A stretch of 64,000 bases of DNA, taken from NCBI RefSeq assembly GCF_052113205.1, contig NZ_JBFRCU010000016.1, positions 1 to 64,000 of the forward strand, in the 5' to 3' direction. Made by a program: the position numbers and the translations under genes. Below the pieces are notes generated by a model. That model ran no database searches and was not told the DNA's origin. It saw only the letters and a program-made list of their open reading frames with translations. This document shows positions 25,167 to 33,476 of the stretch, in pieces (position 1 is the first letter of the stretch; every line of letters starts with the position of its first letter). The DNA comes from Inquilinus sp052113205 (lineage in GTDB: Bacteria; Pseudomonadota; Alphaproteobacteria; DSM-16000; Inquilinaceae).

Positions 25167-26030
25167 TCAATCCTGCAGCGCCAGCAACAGGCTCGACGTG
25201 TCGACCCGGCCGCCGGCCTTGGCCTGGACCGCGGAGTAGAACTGGTCGACCAGCGCCGTCACCGGCAGCCGGGCGCCGTTGTGCTTGGCCTCCTGGAAGC
25301 AGATGCCGAGGTCCTTGCGCATCCAGTCGATGGCGAAGCCGAAGTCGAACTTGTTCTGCAGCATGGTGCGGCCGCGATTTTCCATCTGCCAGCTCTGCGC
25401 CGCGCCCTTGGAGATGACGTCGAGCACCAGGTTGCCGTCGAGCCCGGCCTTCTGGGCGAAGTTCAGTCCCTCGGCCAGGGCCTGGACCAGGCCGGCGATG
25501 CAGATCTGGTTGACCATCTTGGTCAGCTGGCCGGAGCCGGCCGGGCCCATCAGGGTGCAGGCCCTGGCATAGCTGTCGATCACCGGCTTGGCCACGGCGA
25601 AGACCGGCTCGCGCCCGCCGCACATCACCGTCAGCACGCCGTTCTCGGCGCCCGCCTGGCCGCCCGAGACCGGCGCGTCGATGAAGCCGAAGCCGAGCTT
25701 GTCGGCCTCCGCCTCCAGCTCGCGGGCGATATCGGCCGAGGCGGTGGTGTGGTCGACCAGGATGGCGCTGCCGGACATGCCGGCGAAGGCACCGTCCGGC
25801 CCCTGGGCCACGGAGCGGATGTCGTCGTCGTTGCCGACGCACATGAACACGATCTCGGCACCCTTCGCCGCCTCGGCCGGGGTCGGCGCCCATTTTCCGC
25901 CGTGACGCTCCGCCCAGGTCTCGGCCTTTGCCGCGGTGCGGTTGAACACGGTGACCTCGTGCCCCGCCTTGACCAGATGCCCCGCCATCGGCGCGCCCAT
26001 GACGCCCATGCCCAGGAATGCGACCTTCAT
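25167..26030 (-). CDS. Beta-hydroxyacid dehydrogenase (3-hydroxyisobutyrate / tartronate-semialdehyde reductase family)
   Basis: This NAD(P)-dependent dehydrogenase of 287 aa has the Rossmann loop GMGVMGAPMAG at 7-17, the substrate-binding APVSGG at 119-124 and catalytic Lys171 in GQLTKMVNQ. The C-terminal helical dimerisation domain is complete. The family interconverts beta-hydroxyacids and semialdehydes; the exact substrate (3-hydroxyisobutyrate, tartronate semialdehyde or gamma-hydroxybutyrate) is not resolved. A family E repeat touches its 3' end. Confidence 0.88.
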   Translation of the reverse strand: MKVAFLGMGVMGAPMAGHLVKAGHEVTVFNRTAAKAETWAERHGGKWAPTPAEAAKGAEIVFMCVGNDDDIRSVAQGPDGAFAGMSGSAILVDHTTASADIARELEAEADKLGFGFIDAPVSGGQAGAENGVLTVMCGGREPVFAVAKPVIDSYARACTLMGPAGSGQLTKMVNQICIAGLVQALAEGLNFAQKAGLDGNLVLDVISKGAAQSWQMENRGRTMLQNKFDFGFAIDWMRKDLGICFQEAKHNGARLPVTALVDQFYSAVQAKAGGRVDTSSLLLALQD

Positions 26031-26125
26031 CGTCCTCGCCCCTCACCGCCATGCGTTGGAGGCGACACAGTGCACCAACCGCCGCCTTTGATTCCAGCCT
26101 CCGGCGCGCGTATCTGATGCCCATC

Positions 26126-26755
26126 ATGACGAACGCCGCCTCTCCTGCCCGCCGCTTCGCCGGCGACCACCTGGTCATCGCCAGCCACAACAAGGGCAAG
26201 ATCCCCGAGATCGCCGCCCTGCTGGAAGGTCGCGTGCCGCGCCTGACCTCGGCCGCCGAGCATGGCGTGCCGGAGCCGGAGGAGACCGGCGACAGCTACA
26301 TCGCCAATGCCGAGCTGAAGGCCCGCTTCGTCGCCGAAGCCACCGGCGTGCCGTCGCTGGCCGACGACAGCGGTGTGTCCGTCACCGGCCTGGGCGGCGC
26401 GCCCGGGATCTACTCCGCCCGCTGGGCCGAGAAGCCCGACGGGTCCGGCCGCGACTTCGCCTATGCCATGGAGCAGGTGCGGCTGAAGCTGGGCGACAAC
26501 CCGGATCGCAGCGCCCGCTTCGTCTGCGCCCTGTCGCTGTGCTGGCCCGACGGGCATTGCGAGACGGTCGAGGGCGAGATCCGCGGCCAGCTGATCTGGC
26601 CGGCGCGCGGAACCAAGGGCTTCGGCTACGATCCGATCTTCGTGCCGGACGGCCACGACCGCACCTTCGGCGAGATGGAGTCGGCCGAGAAGCATGGCAT
26701 GAGCCACCGCGCCGACGCCTTCCGTAAGCTGGTCGAGCGGTGCTTTGAGACGTGA
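26126..26755 (+). CDS. rdgB: XTP/dITP diphosphatase (RdgB/HAM1)
   Basis: The enzyme hydrolyses non-canonical purine triphosphates to keep them out of DNA. The 209-aa protein shows the substrate-binding SHNKGKIPEI at its start, the catalytic LADDSG and GIYSARWA, and KGFGYDPIFVP with SHRADAF at the end. The start could be 26117 (MPIM) or 26126 (MTNAAS). The next gene, hemW, is the common alphaproteobacterial partner. Confidence 0.93.
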   Translation: MTNAASPARRFAGDHLVIASHNKGKIPEIAALLEGRVPRLTSAAEHGVPEPEETGDSYIANAELKARFVAEATGVPSLADDSGVSVTGLGGAPGIYSARWAEKPDGSGRDFAYAMEQVRLKLGDNPDRSARFVCALSLCWPDGHCETVEGEIRGQLIWPARGTKGFGYDPIFVPDGHDRTFGEMESAEKHGMSHRADAFRKLVERCFET

Positions 26756-26781
26756 GACAGAGGCCTCCCCATAATCTGGAT

Positions 26782-26852
26782 GTCATCCCCGCGAAAGCGG
26801 GGATCTCTTCACGGCTCGATCAGCAGGAGATTCCCGCTTTCGCGGGAATGAC
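26782..26852. repeat. Palindromic repeat, family B, overlapping the apparent start of hemW
   Basis: The arms are GTCATCCCCGCGAAAGCGGGGATC and GATTCCCGCTTTCGCGGGAATGAC-like, separated by about 22 bp. The last bases of the right arm (GGAATGAC) contain the first likely ATG of hemW at 26848. Other copies are at 36121, 54459 and 59611. Confidence 0.88.
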
Positions 26853-28023
26853 GACGGTGGGGGATCAGGCGAAGGCCCCCGGCTTCGCCCTCTATGTCCA
26901 TTGGCCGTTCTGCCGGTCGAAATGCCCGTATTGCGACTTCAACTCGCATGTCCGGGAGCAGGTCGAGCATGAGCGCTGGCGCCGGGCGCTGGTGGCGGAG
27001 CTGGACCATTTCGCCGACCTGACGCCGGGCCGGACGCTGACCTCGATCTTCTTCGGCGGCGGTACCCCATCGCTGATGCAGCCGGCCACGACGGCGGCGG
27101 TGATCGACCGTGCGGCCGAGCGCTGGGGCCTGGCGCCCGATGTCGAGATCACGCTGGAGGCGAACCCGACCTCGGTCGAATCCCACCTCTTCGCCGGCTT
27201 CCGCGCCGCCGGGGTGAACCGGGTGTCGCTCGGCGTCCAGGCGCTGGACGAGGCGTCGCTGCGCTTCCTCGGCCGCAACCATTCGGCCGAGGAGGCGCTG
27301 GCCGCCGTCGGCCTGGCCGCCCGGCATTTCGACCGCTTCTCCTTCGACATGATCTACGCCCGGCCGGGCCAGACCGTGGCCGGCTGGACGGCGGAGCTGC
27401 GCCGCGCGCTGGACCATGCCGTCGGCCACATCTCGGCCTATCAGCTGACGATCGAGCAGGGCACCCGTTTCCACACCCTGTACTCGCGCGGCGAGCTGGT
27501 GCTGCCGGATGAGGACACCCAGGCCGCCCTGTACGAGGCCACGGCCGAGGTGCTGGGCGCCGCCGGCCTGCCCGGCTACGAGATCTCGAACCATGCTCGG
27601 CCCGGCGAGGAATCGCGCCACAACCTGACCTATTGGCGCTATGGCGACTATGTCGGAATCGGCCCCGGCGCGCATGGCCGGCTGACGCTGAACGACGGCA
27701 AATGGGGGACCCGCACCCATCGGGCGCCGGAGGTGTGGCTGGAGCGGGTCGAGGCCGCCGGCCATGCCGAGCATGAGCGCGAGGCGGTGCCGCCCGAATC
27801 CCGCCGCGACGAGATGCTGATGATGGGGCTGCGCCTGGCCGAAGGCGTGCCGAAATCTCGCATCGCCGACGAGATCGGCCTGCCCTTCGACCGGGCGATC
27901 GAGCGCCGCAAGCTGGACCGGCTGGTCGCCGGCGGCTTCCTGGCCGAGGACGCAACCCGCTTGACCGCCACCTCCACCGGCCGCCAACGCCTGGACGCGG
28001 TGCTGGCGGTACTGCTGGGGTGA
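26848..28023 (+). CDS. hemW: Radical SAM heme chaperone HemW (formerly coproporphyrinogen III oxidase-like)
   Basis: HemW binds heme and a [4Fe-4S] cluster and delivers heme to proteins. The radical-SAM cysteines C22, C26 and C29 (CRSKCPYC) follow the conserved ALYVHWPF, and later IFFGGGTPS, EANPTSVE and GVQALDEA are typical. The third cysteine is followed by DFN, as in HemW. The open frame begins at 26752, but its first 32 residues are merely translation of a family B repeat (VIPAKAGIS, IPAFAGMT). The likely start is therefore the ATG at 26848 inside the repeat edge; a GTG at 26857 is an alternative. Confidence 0.9.
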   Translation: MTTVGDQAKAPGFALYVHWPFCRSKCPYCDFNSHVREQVEHERWRRALVAELDHFADLTPGRTLTSIFFGGGTPSLMQPATTAAVIDRAAERWGLAPDVEITLEANPTSVESHLFAGFRAAGVNRVSLGVQALDEASLRFLGRNHSAEEALAAVGLAARHFDRFSFDMIYARPGQTVAGWTAELRRALDHAVGHISAYQLTIEQGTRFHTLYSRGELVLPDEDTQAALYEATAEVLGAAGLPGYEISNHARPGEESRHNLTYWRYGDYVGIGPGAHGRLTLNDGKWGTRTHRAPEVWLERVEAAGHAEHEREAVPPESRRDEMLMMGLRLAEGVPKSRIADEIGLPFDRAIERRKLDRLVAGGFLAEDATRLTATSTGRQRLDAVLAVLLG

Positions 28024-28029
28024 GACGGA

Positions 28030-28677
28030 TCAGCCCTGCTTCGTCACCGTGAGATGGGTGGCGCGGGCCGAGCTGACCCGGTCGGTGCAGGCATAGCCCA
28101 GGCCCGCGAGGTCGAGCCCGGCGAACAGGCTCTCGCCGCTGCCCAAAAGCACGGGCGTCTGGGCCAGGTGCATCTCGTCGATCAGGCGCTTGGCCAGGTA
28201 TTGCCGGACGGTGGCGACGCCACCGCCGACCCGCACATCCTTGCCGCCCGCGGCCTCCCGCGCCTGGCGCAGCGCTGAATCAATGCCGTCGGTGACGAAG
28301 TGGAAGGTGGTGCCGCCCTTCATCTCGATCGACGGACGGGCATGGTGGGTCAGCACGAAGACCGGCACGTGATAGGGCGGGGTGTCGCCCCACCAGCCCT
28401 TCCAGTGGTCGTCCGGCCAGGGTCCGCGCACCGGCCCGAACATGTTCCGGCCGAGGATCCAGGCGCCGATGTTCTCGAAGCTGCGGCCGGCGAAATCCTC
28501 GTCCACGCCGGTCTCGCCATCCTCCTTGCCGAACATCTTCTGGAAGGTGCGGGTCGGGAAGGCCCATTGCGGCAGCACCATGCCGCCCTTGCCAAACGGA
28601 TTTTCGAGGCTCTGCTCCAGTGCGGCGCCATAGCCGTCCAGGGAGATGGAAAAGGCACGAACGACAAGCTTGGACAT
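28030..28677 (-). CDS. Dihydrofolate reductase family protein
   Basis: The 215-aa protein is of the RibD_C/DHFR-like fold (KLVVRAFSISLDGYGA... ILGRNMFGP... VPVFVLTHHARP... VRVGGGVATVRQYL... LIDEMHLAQTPVLLGSGESLF). These proteins are probable NADPH-dependent reductases with unknown substrates; they are not the essential folate enzyme. The ATG at 28677 is chosen for the GGAGGA ribosome site 10 nt upstream. The gene is divergent from the VOC protein at 28805. Confidence 0.85.
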   Translation of the reverse strand: MSKLVVRAFSISLDGYGAALEQSLENPFGKGGMVLPQWAFPTRTFQKMFGKEDGETGVDEDFAGRSFENIGAWILGRNMFGPVRGPWPDDHWKGWWGDTPPYHVPVFVLTHHARPSIEMKGGTTFHFVTDGIDSALRQAREAAGGKDVRVGGGVATVRQYLAKRLIDEMHLAQTPVLLGSGESLFAGLDLAGLGYACTDRVSSARATHLTVTKQG

Positions 28678-28721
28678 GACGGCGTTCCTCCAGATCAGGT
28701 TGCTTTCTGATTTCATATAGC

Positions 28722-28729
28722 AACTAGTT
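28722..28729. promoter_or_regulatory. AACTAGTT palindrome in an AT-rich divergent promoter
   Basis: Within the 127-bp space between the DHFR-like and VOC genes an AT-rich patch (28710-28740) carries the perfect palindrome AACTAGTT, next to TTCATATAG and GATATCG. It has the look of a MarR/HxlR-type operator, but no regulator gene is adjacent. Confidence 0.3.
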
Positions 28730-28804
28730 AGATATCGCAAGCAGTTTTAACGCGTCTCGCCTTCGGACTATTCTGGGTGTCGAACTCATCCGAGAGGCAG
28801 CGCC

Positions 28805-29170
28805 ATGGCGTCGGTCCGGTACATCGTCCACGACGTCGACCAGGCGGTCGCGTTCTATAGAGACAGCCTGGGGTTCCGGCTGCAGCAGCAGTTCGGGCCG
28901 AACATGGCGATCCTGATGCGGGATGGACTGACCTTATGGGTCGCCGGCCCCGGCGCATCGGCCAGCCGGCCGATGCCGGACGGCCGCACGCCCGAGCCGG
29001 GCGGCTGGAACCGATTCGTGCTGCAGGTCGACGAACTCGAGGCGCTGGTCGCCGATCTGCGCGGGCGCGACGTCCGATTCCGCAACGACATCGTCACCGG
29101 CCCCGGCGGCCGCCAGATCCTGTGCGAGGATCCCTCGGGGAACGTGGTCGAGCTGTTCCAGCCGGCCTGA
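28805..29170 (+). CDS. VOC superfamily (glyoxalase/bleomycin-resistance fold) protein
   Basis: The 121-aa single-domain protein contains two beta-alpha-beta-beta-beta modules (VRYIVHDVDQAVAFYRDSLGF; NRFVLQVDELEALVADLRGRDVRF) and ends with the typical metal-ligand segment DPSGNVVELFQPA. Family members are metal-dependent isomerases, dioxygenases or resistance proteins; no substrate can be assigned. GAGG precedes the start. Confidence 0.88.
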   Translation: MASVRYIVHDVDQAVAFYRDSLGFRLQQQFGPNMAILMRDGLTLWVAGPGASASRPMPDGRTPEPGGWNRFVLQVDELEALVADLRGRDVRFRNDIVTGPGGRQILCEDPSGNVVELFQPA

Positions 29171-29250
29171 GCGGACACCCCGACCGGGTGGACACCCGCC
29201 CTCCGGCGCGGCATGGTCGCGCTCTGTTCCCGTCTGAAGAGGGCCCGCCG

Positions 29251-32025
29251 ATGTCGACCACGCCGAAGACCTATTACCTGATCGACGGCTCGGGCTACAT
29301 CTTCCGGGCCTTCCATGCGCTGCCGATGATGATGCGCAAGTCGGACGGACTGCCGGTGAATGCCGTCTACGGCTTCACCAACATGCTGATCCGCCTGCTG
29401 GCCGATCTCGACGCCGACCATCTGGCGGTGATCTACGACGCGTCGGAGCGTGGCTTCCGCAAGGAGATCTACCCCGCCTACAAGGCGCAGCGGCCCGACC
29501 CGCCGGAGGAGCTGATCCCGCAGTTCCCGCTGATCCGCGCCACCAGCGAGGCCTTCAACCTGCCGGGGATCGAGATCGAGGGGTTCGAGGCCGACGACAT
29601 CATCGCCACCTACGCCCGGATGGCGCGGGAGGAAGGGTCGCGCGTCGTCATCGTCTCCTCCGACAAGGACATGATGCAGCTGGTCGGCGACGGCGTGACC
29701 ATGCTGGACCCGCTCAAGAACAAGCCGATCGACGCGGCCGAGGTGATGGAGAAGTTCGGCGTCATGCCGGACCGGGTGATCGACGTGCAGTCCCTGGCCG
29801 GCGACAGCGTCGACAACGTGCCCGGCGTGCCCGGCATCGGCATCAAGACCGCAGCCCAGCTGATCACCGAATATGGCGACCTGGACACCCTGCTGGCCCG
29901 GGCCGGCGAGATCAAGCAGCCGAAGCGGCGCGAATCCCTGATCCAGTATGCCGAGCAGGCACGGATCAGCCGCCAGCTGGTGACGCTGCGCAGCGACGCG
30001 CCGGTGCCGTTCGGGCTGGAGGGCATCGTGGCCCGGCCGCCGGACCGGTCGAAGCTGGTGCGGTTCCTGGAGGAGATGGAGTTCCGGTCGACCATCACCC
30101 GGGTCGAGGCCGCCTTCGACAAGCTGGGCACCACCGGTGGCGACGAGCCGGACCTGAGCGCGCCAGGCAAGCCGGAGGCGATCGCCCAGGACTACCAGCT
30201 GGTGCAGGACGTCGCGGCGCTCGAGCGCTGGGCGAAGGCGGCGGTCGAGGCCGGGGTGCTGGCGATCGACACCGAGACCAACTCGCTGGACGCCGAGGCG
30301 GCGATGCTGTGCGGCATCTCGCTGGCCACGGCGCCGGGCCGCGCCTGCTACATCCCGGTTGCCCATGTGCCGCCGGAGGGAGACGGGCTGAACTTCGGCG
30401 GCACGACGCTGCAGCAGATCCCGCTGGCCGAGATCCGCCGCATCCTCGGGCCGGTGCTGGTCGACCCGTCGGTGCTGAAGGTCGGCCACAACCTGAAATA
30501 CGACGCCCATGTGCTGGGCCGGCCCGATGTCGGCCTGCCGATCACGCCGTGGGACGACACCATGCTGATCTCCTACGTGCTCGACGGCGGGGCGCATGGC
30601 CACGGCATGGACGAGCTGTCGCAGCTGCATCTGCAGCATCGGACCATCCCCTATGTCTCGGTCTGCGGCAGCGGCAAGAACGCCATCACCTTCGACAAGG
30701 TGCCGCTGGACAAGGCGCTGGCCTATGCCGCCGAGGACGCCGACATCACCCTGCGCCTGCACATGCTGCTGAAGCCGCGGCTGGTGGGCGAGCGGATGAC
30801 GACGGTCTACGAGACCATCGAGCGGCCGCTGGTCGGCGTCATCTCCGACATGGAGATGGCGGGGATCAAGGTCGACCGCGCGGCGCTGGCCCGGCTGTCG
30901 ATGGAGTTCGCCGAGCGCATGGCGGCGCTGGAGGCGGAGATCCACCTTTCGGCCAAGGGTCCGTTCAATGTCGGCAGCCCGAAGCAGCTGGGCGAGGTGC
31001 TGTTCGAACGCCTCGGCCTGGCCGGCGGCAAGAAGAGCAGCAAGACCGGTGCTTACTCCACCGATTCGAGCGTGCTGGAGATGCTGGCGGCGCAGGGCCA
31101 CGGCATCGCCACGCAGATCCTGGAATGGCGCCAGCTGGCCAAGCTGAAGGGCACCTACACCGACGCGCTGCAGGCCCAGATCAACGAGAAGAGCCAGCGG
31201 GTCCACACCTCGTTCTCGCTGGCCGCGACCAACACCGGCCGGCTGTCGTCGAACGAGCCGAACCTGCAGAACATCCCGATCCGCACCGAGGAAGGCCGCA
31301 AGATCCGCTACGCCTTCGTGGCGGAGGACGGGCACAAGCTGATCTCGGTCGACTACAGCCAGATCGAGCTGCGGCTGGTGGCGCAGATCGCCGATGTGGC
31401 GCTGCTGAAGCAGGCCTTCCTCGACGGCACCGACATCCACGCCATGACCGCCAGCCAGGTGTTCAACGTGCCGCTGGCGGAGATGACGCCGGATGTGCGG
31501 CGCAAGGCCAAGGCGATCAACTTCGGCATCATCTACGGCATCTCCGGCTTCGGGCTGGCGGCGCAGCTGGGCATCCCGCAGGGTGAGGCCACGGCCTTCA
31601 TCCGCGCCTATCTCGACCGGCTGCCGGAGCTGAAGGCCTGGATGGACGAGACCAAGCGCATCGCCCGCGAGCGCGGCTGGGTCGAGACGCTGTTCGGCCG
31701 CAAATGCCATGTGCCCGGGATCAAGGACCCGAACCCGGCCCGCCGCGCCTTCGCCGAGCGCCAGGCGATCAACGCGCCGATCCAGGGCACCGCGGCCGAC
31801 ATCATCAAGCGCGCCATGGGCCGGCTGCCGCATGCGCTGGCGGCGGAGGGGCTGAAGGCCCGGATGCTGCTGCAGGTGCATGACGAGCTGCTGTTCGAGG
31901 CGCCGGAGGACGAGGCGCAGCGCACCGCCGAGCTGGCTCAAGCGGTGATGCAGTCGGCGGCGACGCTGGAGGTGCCGCTGATCGCAGAAGCCGGGATCGG
32001 GCGCAGCTGGGCCGAGGCACATTAG
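29251..32025 (+). CDS. polA: DNA polymerase I
   Basis: Pol I fills gaps and removes RNA primers in replication and repair. The protein is 924 aa. The 5'-3' exonuclease domain occupies about residues 1-290 (YLIDGSGYIFRAFHALP; SSDKDMMQLV; GVPGIGIKTAAQL). A 3'-5' proofreading domain has intact acidic motifs (D340-T-E342; HNLKYD; YAAEDADIT). The polymerase domain carries motif A D701 (DYSQIELR), motif B (RRKAKAINFGIIYG) and motif C D878 (VHDELL). All catalytic residues are present. The ATG at 29251 follows GAGGG. Confidence 0.97.
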   Translation: MSTTPKTYYLIDGSGYIFRAFHALPMMMRKSDGLPVNAVYGFTNMLIRLLADLDADHLAVIYDASERGFRKEIYPAYKAQRPDPPEELIPQFPLIRATSEAFNLPGIEIEGFEADDIIATYARMAREEGSRVVIVSSDKDMMQLVGDGVTMLDPLKNKPIDAAEVMEKFGVMPDRVIDVQSLAGDSVDNVPGVPGIGIKTAAQLITEYGDLDTLLARAGEIKQPKRRESLIQYAEQARISRQLVTLRSDAPVPFGLEGIVARPPDRSKLVRFLEEMEFRSTITRVEAAFDKLGTTGGDEPDLSAPGKPEAIAQDYQLVQDVAALERWAKAAVEAGVLAIDTETNSLDAEAAMLCGISLATAPGRACYIPVAHVPPEGDGLNFGGTTLQQIPLAEIRRILGPVLVDPSVLKVGHNLKYDAHVLGRPDVGLPITPWDDTMLISYVLDGGAHGHGMDELSQLHLQHRTIPYVSVCGSGKNAITFDKVPLDKALAYAAEDADITLRLHMLLKPRLVGERMTTVYETIERPLVGVISDMEMAGIKVDRAALARLSMEFAERMAALEAEIHLSAKGPFNVGSPKQLGEVLFERLGLAGGKKSSKTGAYSTDSSVLEMLAAQGHGIATQILEWRQLAKLKGTYTDALQAQINEKSQRVHTSFSLAATNTGRLSSNEPNLQNIPIRTEEGRKIRYAFVAEDGHKLISVDYSQIELRLVAQIADVALLKQAFLDGTDIHAMTASQVFNVPLAEMTPDVRRKAKAINFGIIYGISGFGLAAQLGIPQGEATAFIRAYLDRLPELKAWMDETKRIARERGWVETLFGRKCHVPGIKDPNPARRAFAERQAINAPIQGTAADIIKRAMGRLPHALAAEGLKARMLLQVHDELLFEAPEDEAQRTAELAQAVMQSAATLEVPLIAEAGIGRSWAEAH

Positions 32026-32037
32026 GGGACGCGACCC

Positions 32038-32853
32038 ATGGCCGAGACCATCGACTTCGCCGGCAAGGCGGTGTTCGTCGCCGGCGGCACCAGCGGGATC
32101 AACCTTGGCATCGCGCTGGGCTTCGCCCGGGCCGGGGCGCGGGTGGCGGTGATGAGCCGCAGCCCGGAGAAGGTCGAGGCCGCGGTGGCGCGGCTGCGCG
32201 AGACGGGAGCCGAGGCCATGGGCACGGCCGCCGACGTGCGCGACTACGCCGCCACCGAGGCGGCGCTGAAGGCGGCGCATGACGCCTATGGCGACCTCGA
32301 CGTGCTGGTCTCCGGCGCGGCGGGGAACTTCCCGGCCCCGGCGCTGGGCATGTCGGCGAACGGCTTCAAGTCGGTGGTCGACATCGACCTCTTGGGCAGC
32401 TTCAACGTGCTGCGGGCGGCGCATCCCTTCCTGCGCAAGCCCGGCGCGTCGGTGATCAGCATCTCCGCCCCGCAGGCGGCGGCGCCGATGGCGATGCAGG
32501 CCCATGTCTGCGCCGCCAAGGCCGGGGTCGACATGCTGACCCGGGTGCTGGCGATCGAATGGGGCCGCGACGGCATCCGCATCAACTCGGTGATTCCCGG
32601 CCCGATCGACGAGACCGAGGGCATGGCCCGGCTGGCACCGACGCCGCAGGCCCGCGCCCTGGTCCAGCGCAGCGTGCCACTGGGCCGGATGGGCGTGGCC
32701 GAAGACATCGCCGCCGCCTGCCGCCTGCTGTCCTCGCCCCTCGCCGCCTTCATCACCGGCGCGGTGCTGCCGGTCGATGGCGGCTGGTCGCTGGGCGGAG
32801 CCGCGGCCTCGATCGGCATCATCGCCGAGCAGGCGATGGCCGCGAAGGGATAG
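32038..32853 (+). CDS. SDR oxidoreductase, 2,4-dienoyl-CoA reductase-like
   Basis: This short-chain dehydrogenase of 271 aa has the cofactor loop GGTSGINLG at 16-24 and an NAG-type SGAAGNF. The active-site region reads HVCAAKAGVDMLTRVLAIEWG, where His replaces the Tyr of the classical YxxxK. That and GPIDETEGMARL closely resemble the peroxisomal DECR2 type of 2,4-dienoyl-CoA reductase, which reduces double bonds during unsaturated fatty acid oxidation. It lies 12 bp after polA and just before the LysE gene. Confidence 0.8.
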   Translation: MAETIDFAGKAVFVAGGTSGINLGIALGFARAGARVAVMSRSPEKVEAAVARLRETGAEAMGTAADVRDYAATEAALKAAHDAYGDLDVLVSGAAGNFPAPALGMSANGFKSVVDIDLLGSFNVLRAAHPFLRKPGASVISISAPQAAAPMAMQAHVCAAKAGVDMLTRVLAIEWGRDGIRINSVIPGPIDETEGMARLAPTPQARALVQRSVPLGRMGVAEDIAAACRLLSSPLAAFITGAVLPVDGGWSLGGAAASIGIIAEQAMAAKG

Positions 32854-32863
32854 GAGGATTGCC

Positions 32864-33472
32864 ATGACGATCGAGATCTATCTCGCCTACATCGCCGCCT
32901 GCATCCTGGTGGCGATCATCCCGGGGCCGTCGGTGACGCTGATCGTCGCCAACAGCCTGACCCACGGCACCCGCGCCGGCCTGCTGAACATTTTCGGCGG
33001 GCAGATCGGGCTGGTGCTGATGCTCGGCGTGCTGATCGTCGGCCTGGCCGCGGTGGTCGAGGCCATGGGCCAATGGTTCGAGTGGCTGCGCCTGGCCGGC
33101 GCGGCGTATCTGGTGTGGATCGGCTGGAAGCTGCTGCGCACCCCGGACACGCTGGCCGAGCCCGTGCGCCCGCCGCGCGGCGGCTTCGTGCTGCAGGGCC
33201 TGCTGGTGGCGCTGAGCAACCCGAAGATGCTGCTGTTCTTCGGCGCCTTCATCCCCCAGTTCATCCAGCCCGGAGGGGACCAGTCCAGCCAAGTGCTGCT
33301 GCTGGGCGCCACCGCCCTGGTCGTCGCCGCCCTGTCCGACGGCATGTACGCGCTGCTGACCGGCCGCGCCGGCAGCGCGCTGTCGCGCCGCCACGTGCGG
33401 CTGGTGTCGCGCACCGGCGGCGTGTGCCTGATCGGCGGCGGGGTGTGGCTGGCGCTGGCGCGGGCGAAGTAG
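32864..33472 (+). CDS. LysE-family amino acid / metabolite exporter
   Basis: This 202-aa membrane protein has about six hydrophobic helices. The family signature IIPGPSVTLIVANSLTHGTRAGL sits at the first helix, and ALSNPKMLLFFGAFIPQFI in the middle. Members export lysine, threonine, homoserine lactones or similar compounds; the substrate here is unknown. AGGAGG lies 7 nt before the ATG. It is 10 bp downstream of the SDR gene and probably cotranscribed with it. Confidence 0.88.
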   Translation: MTIEIYLAYIAACILVAIIPGPSVTLIVANSLTHGTRAGLLNIFGGQIGLVLMLGVLIVGLAAVVEAMGQWFEWLRLAGAAYLVWIGWKLLRTPDTLAEPVRPPRGGFVLQGLLVALSNPKMLLFFGAFIPQFIQPGGDQSSQVLLLGATALVVAALSDGMYALLTGRAGSALSRRHVRLVSRTGGVCLIGGGVWLALARAK

Positions 33473-33476
33473 CGGT

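Noticed and set aside
26752..26847. The upstream extension of the hemW reading frame
   Set aside because: These codons are translated repeat DNA (VIPAKAGIS, IPAFAGMT), a known source of false N-termini.
28855..32865. A 1336-aa open frame antisense to polA and the SDR gene
   Set aside because: It is an Arg/Gly/Ala/His-rich shadow of strongly coding DNA with high third-position GC; polA and the SDR gene have full family motifs on the other strand.
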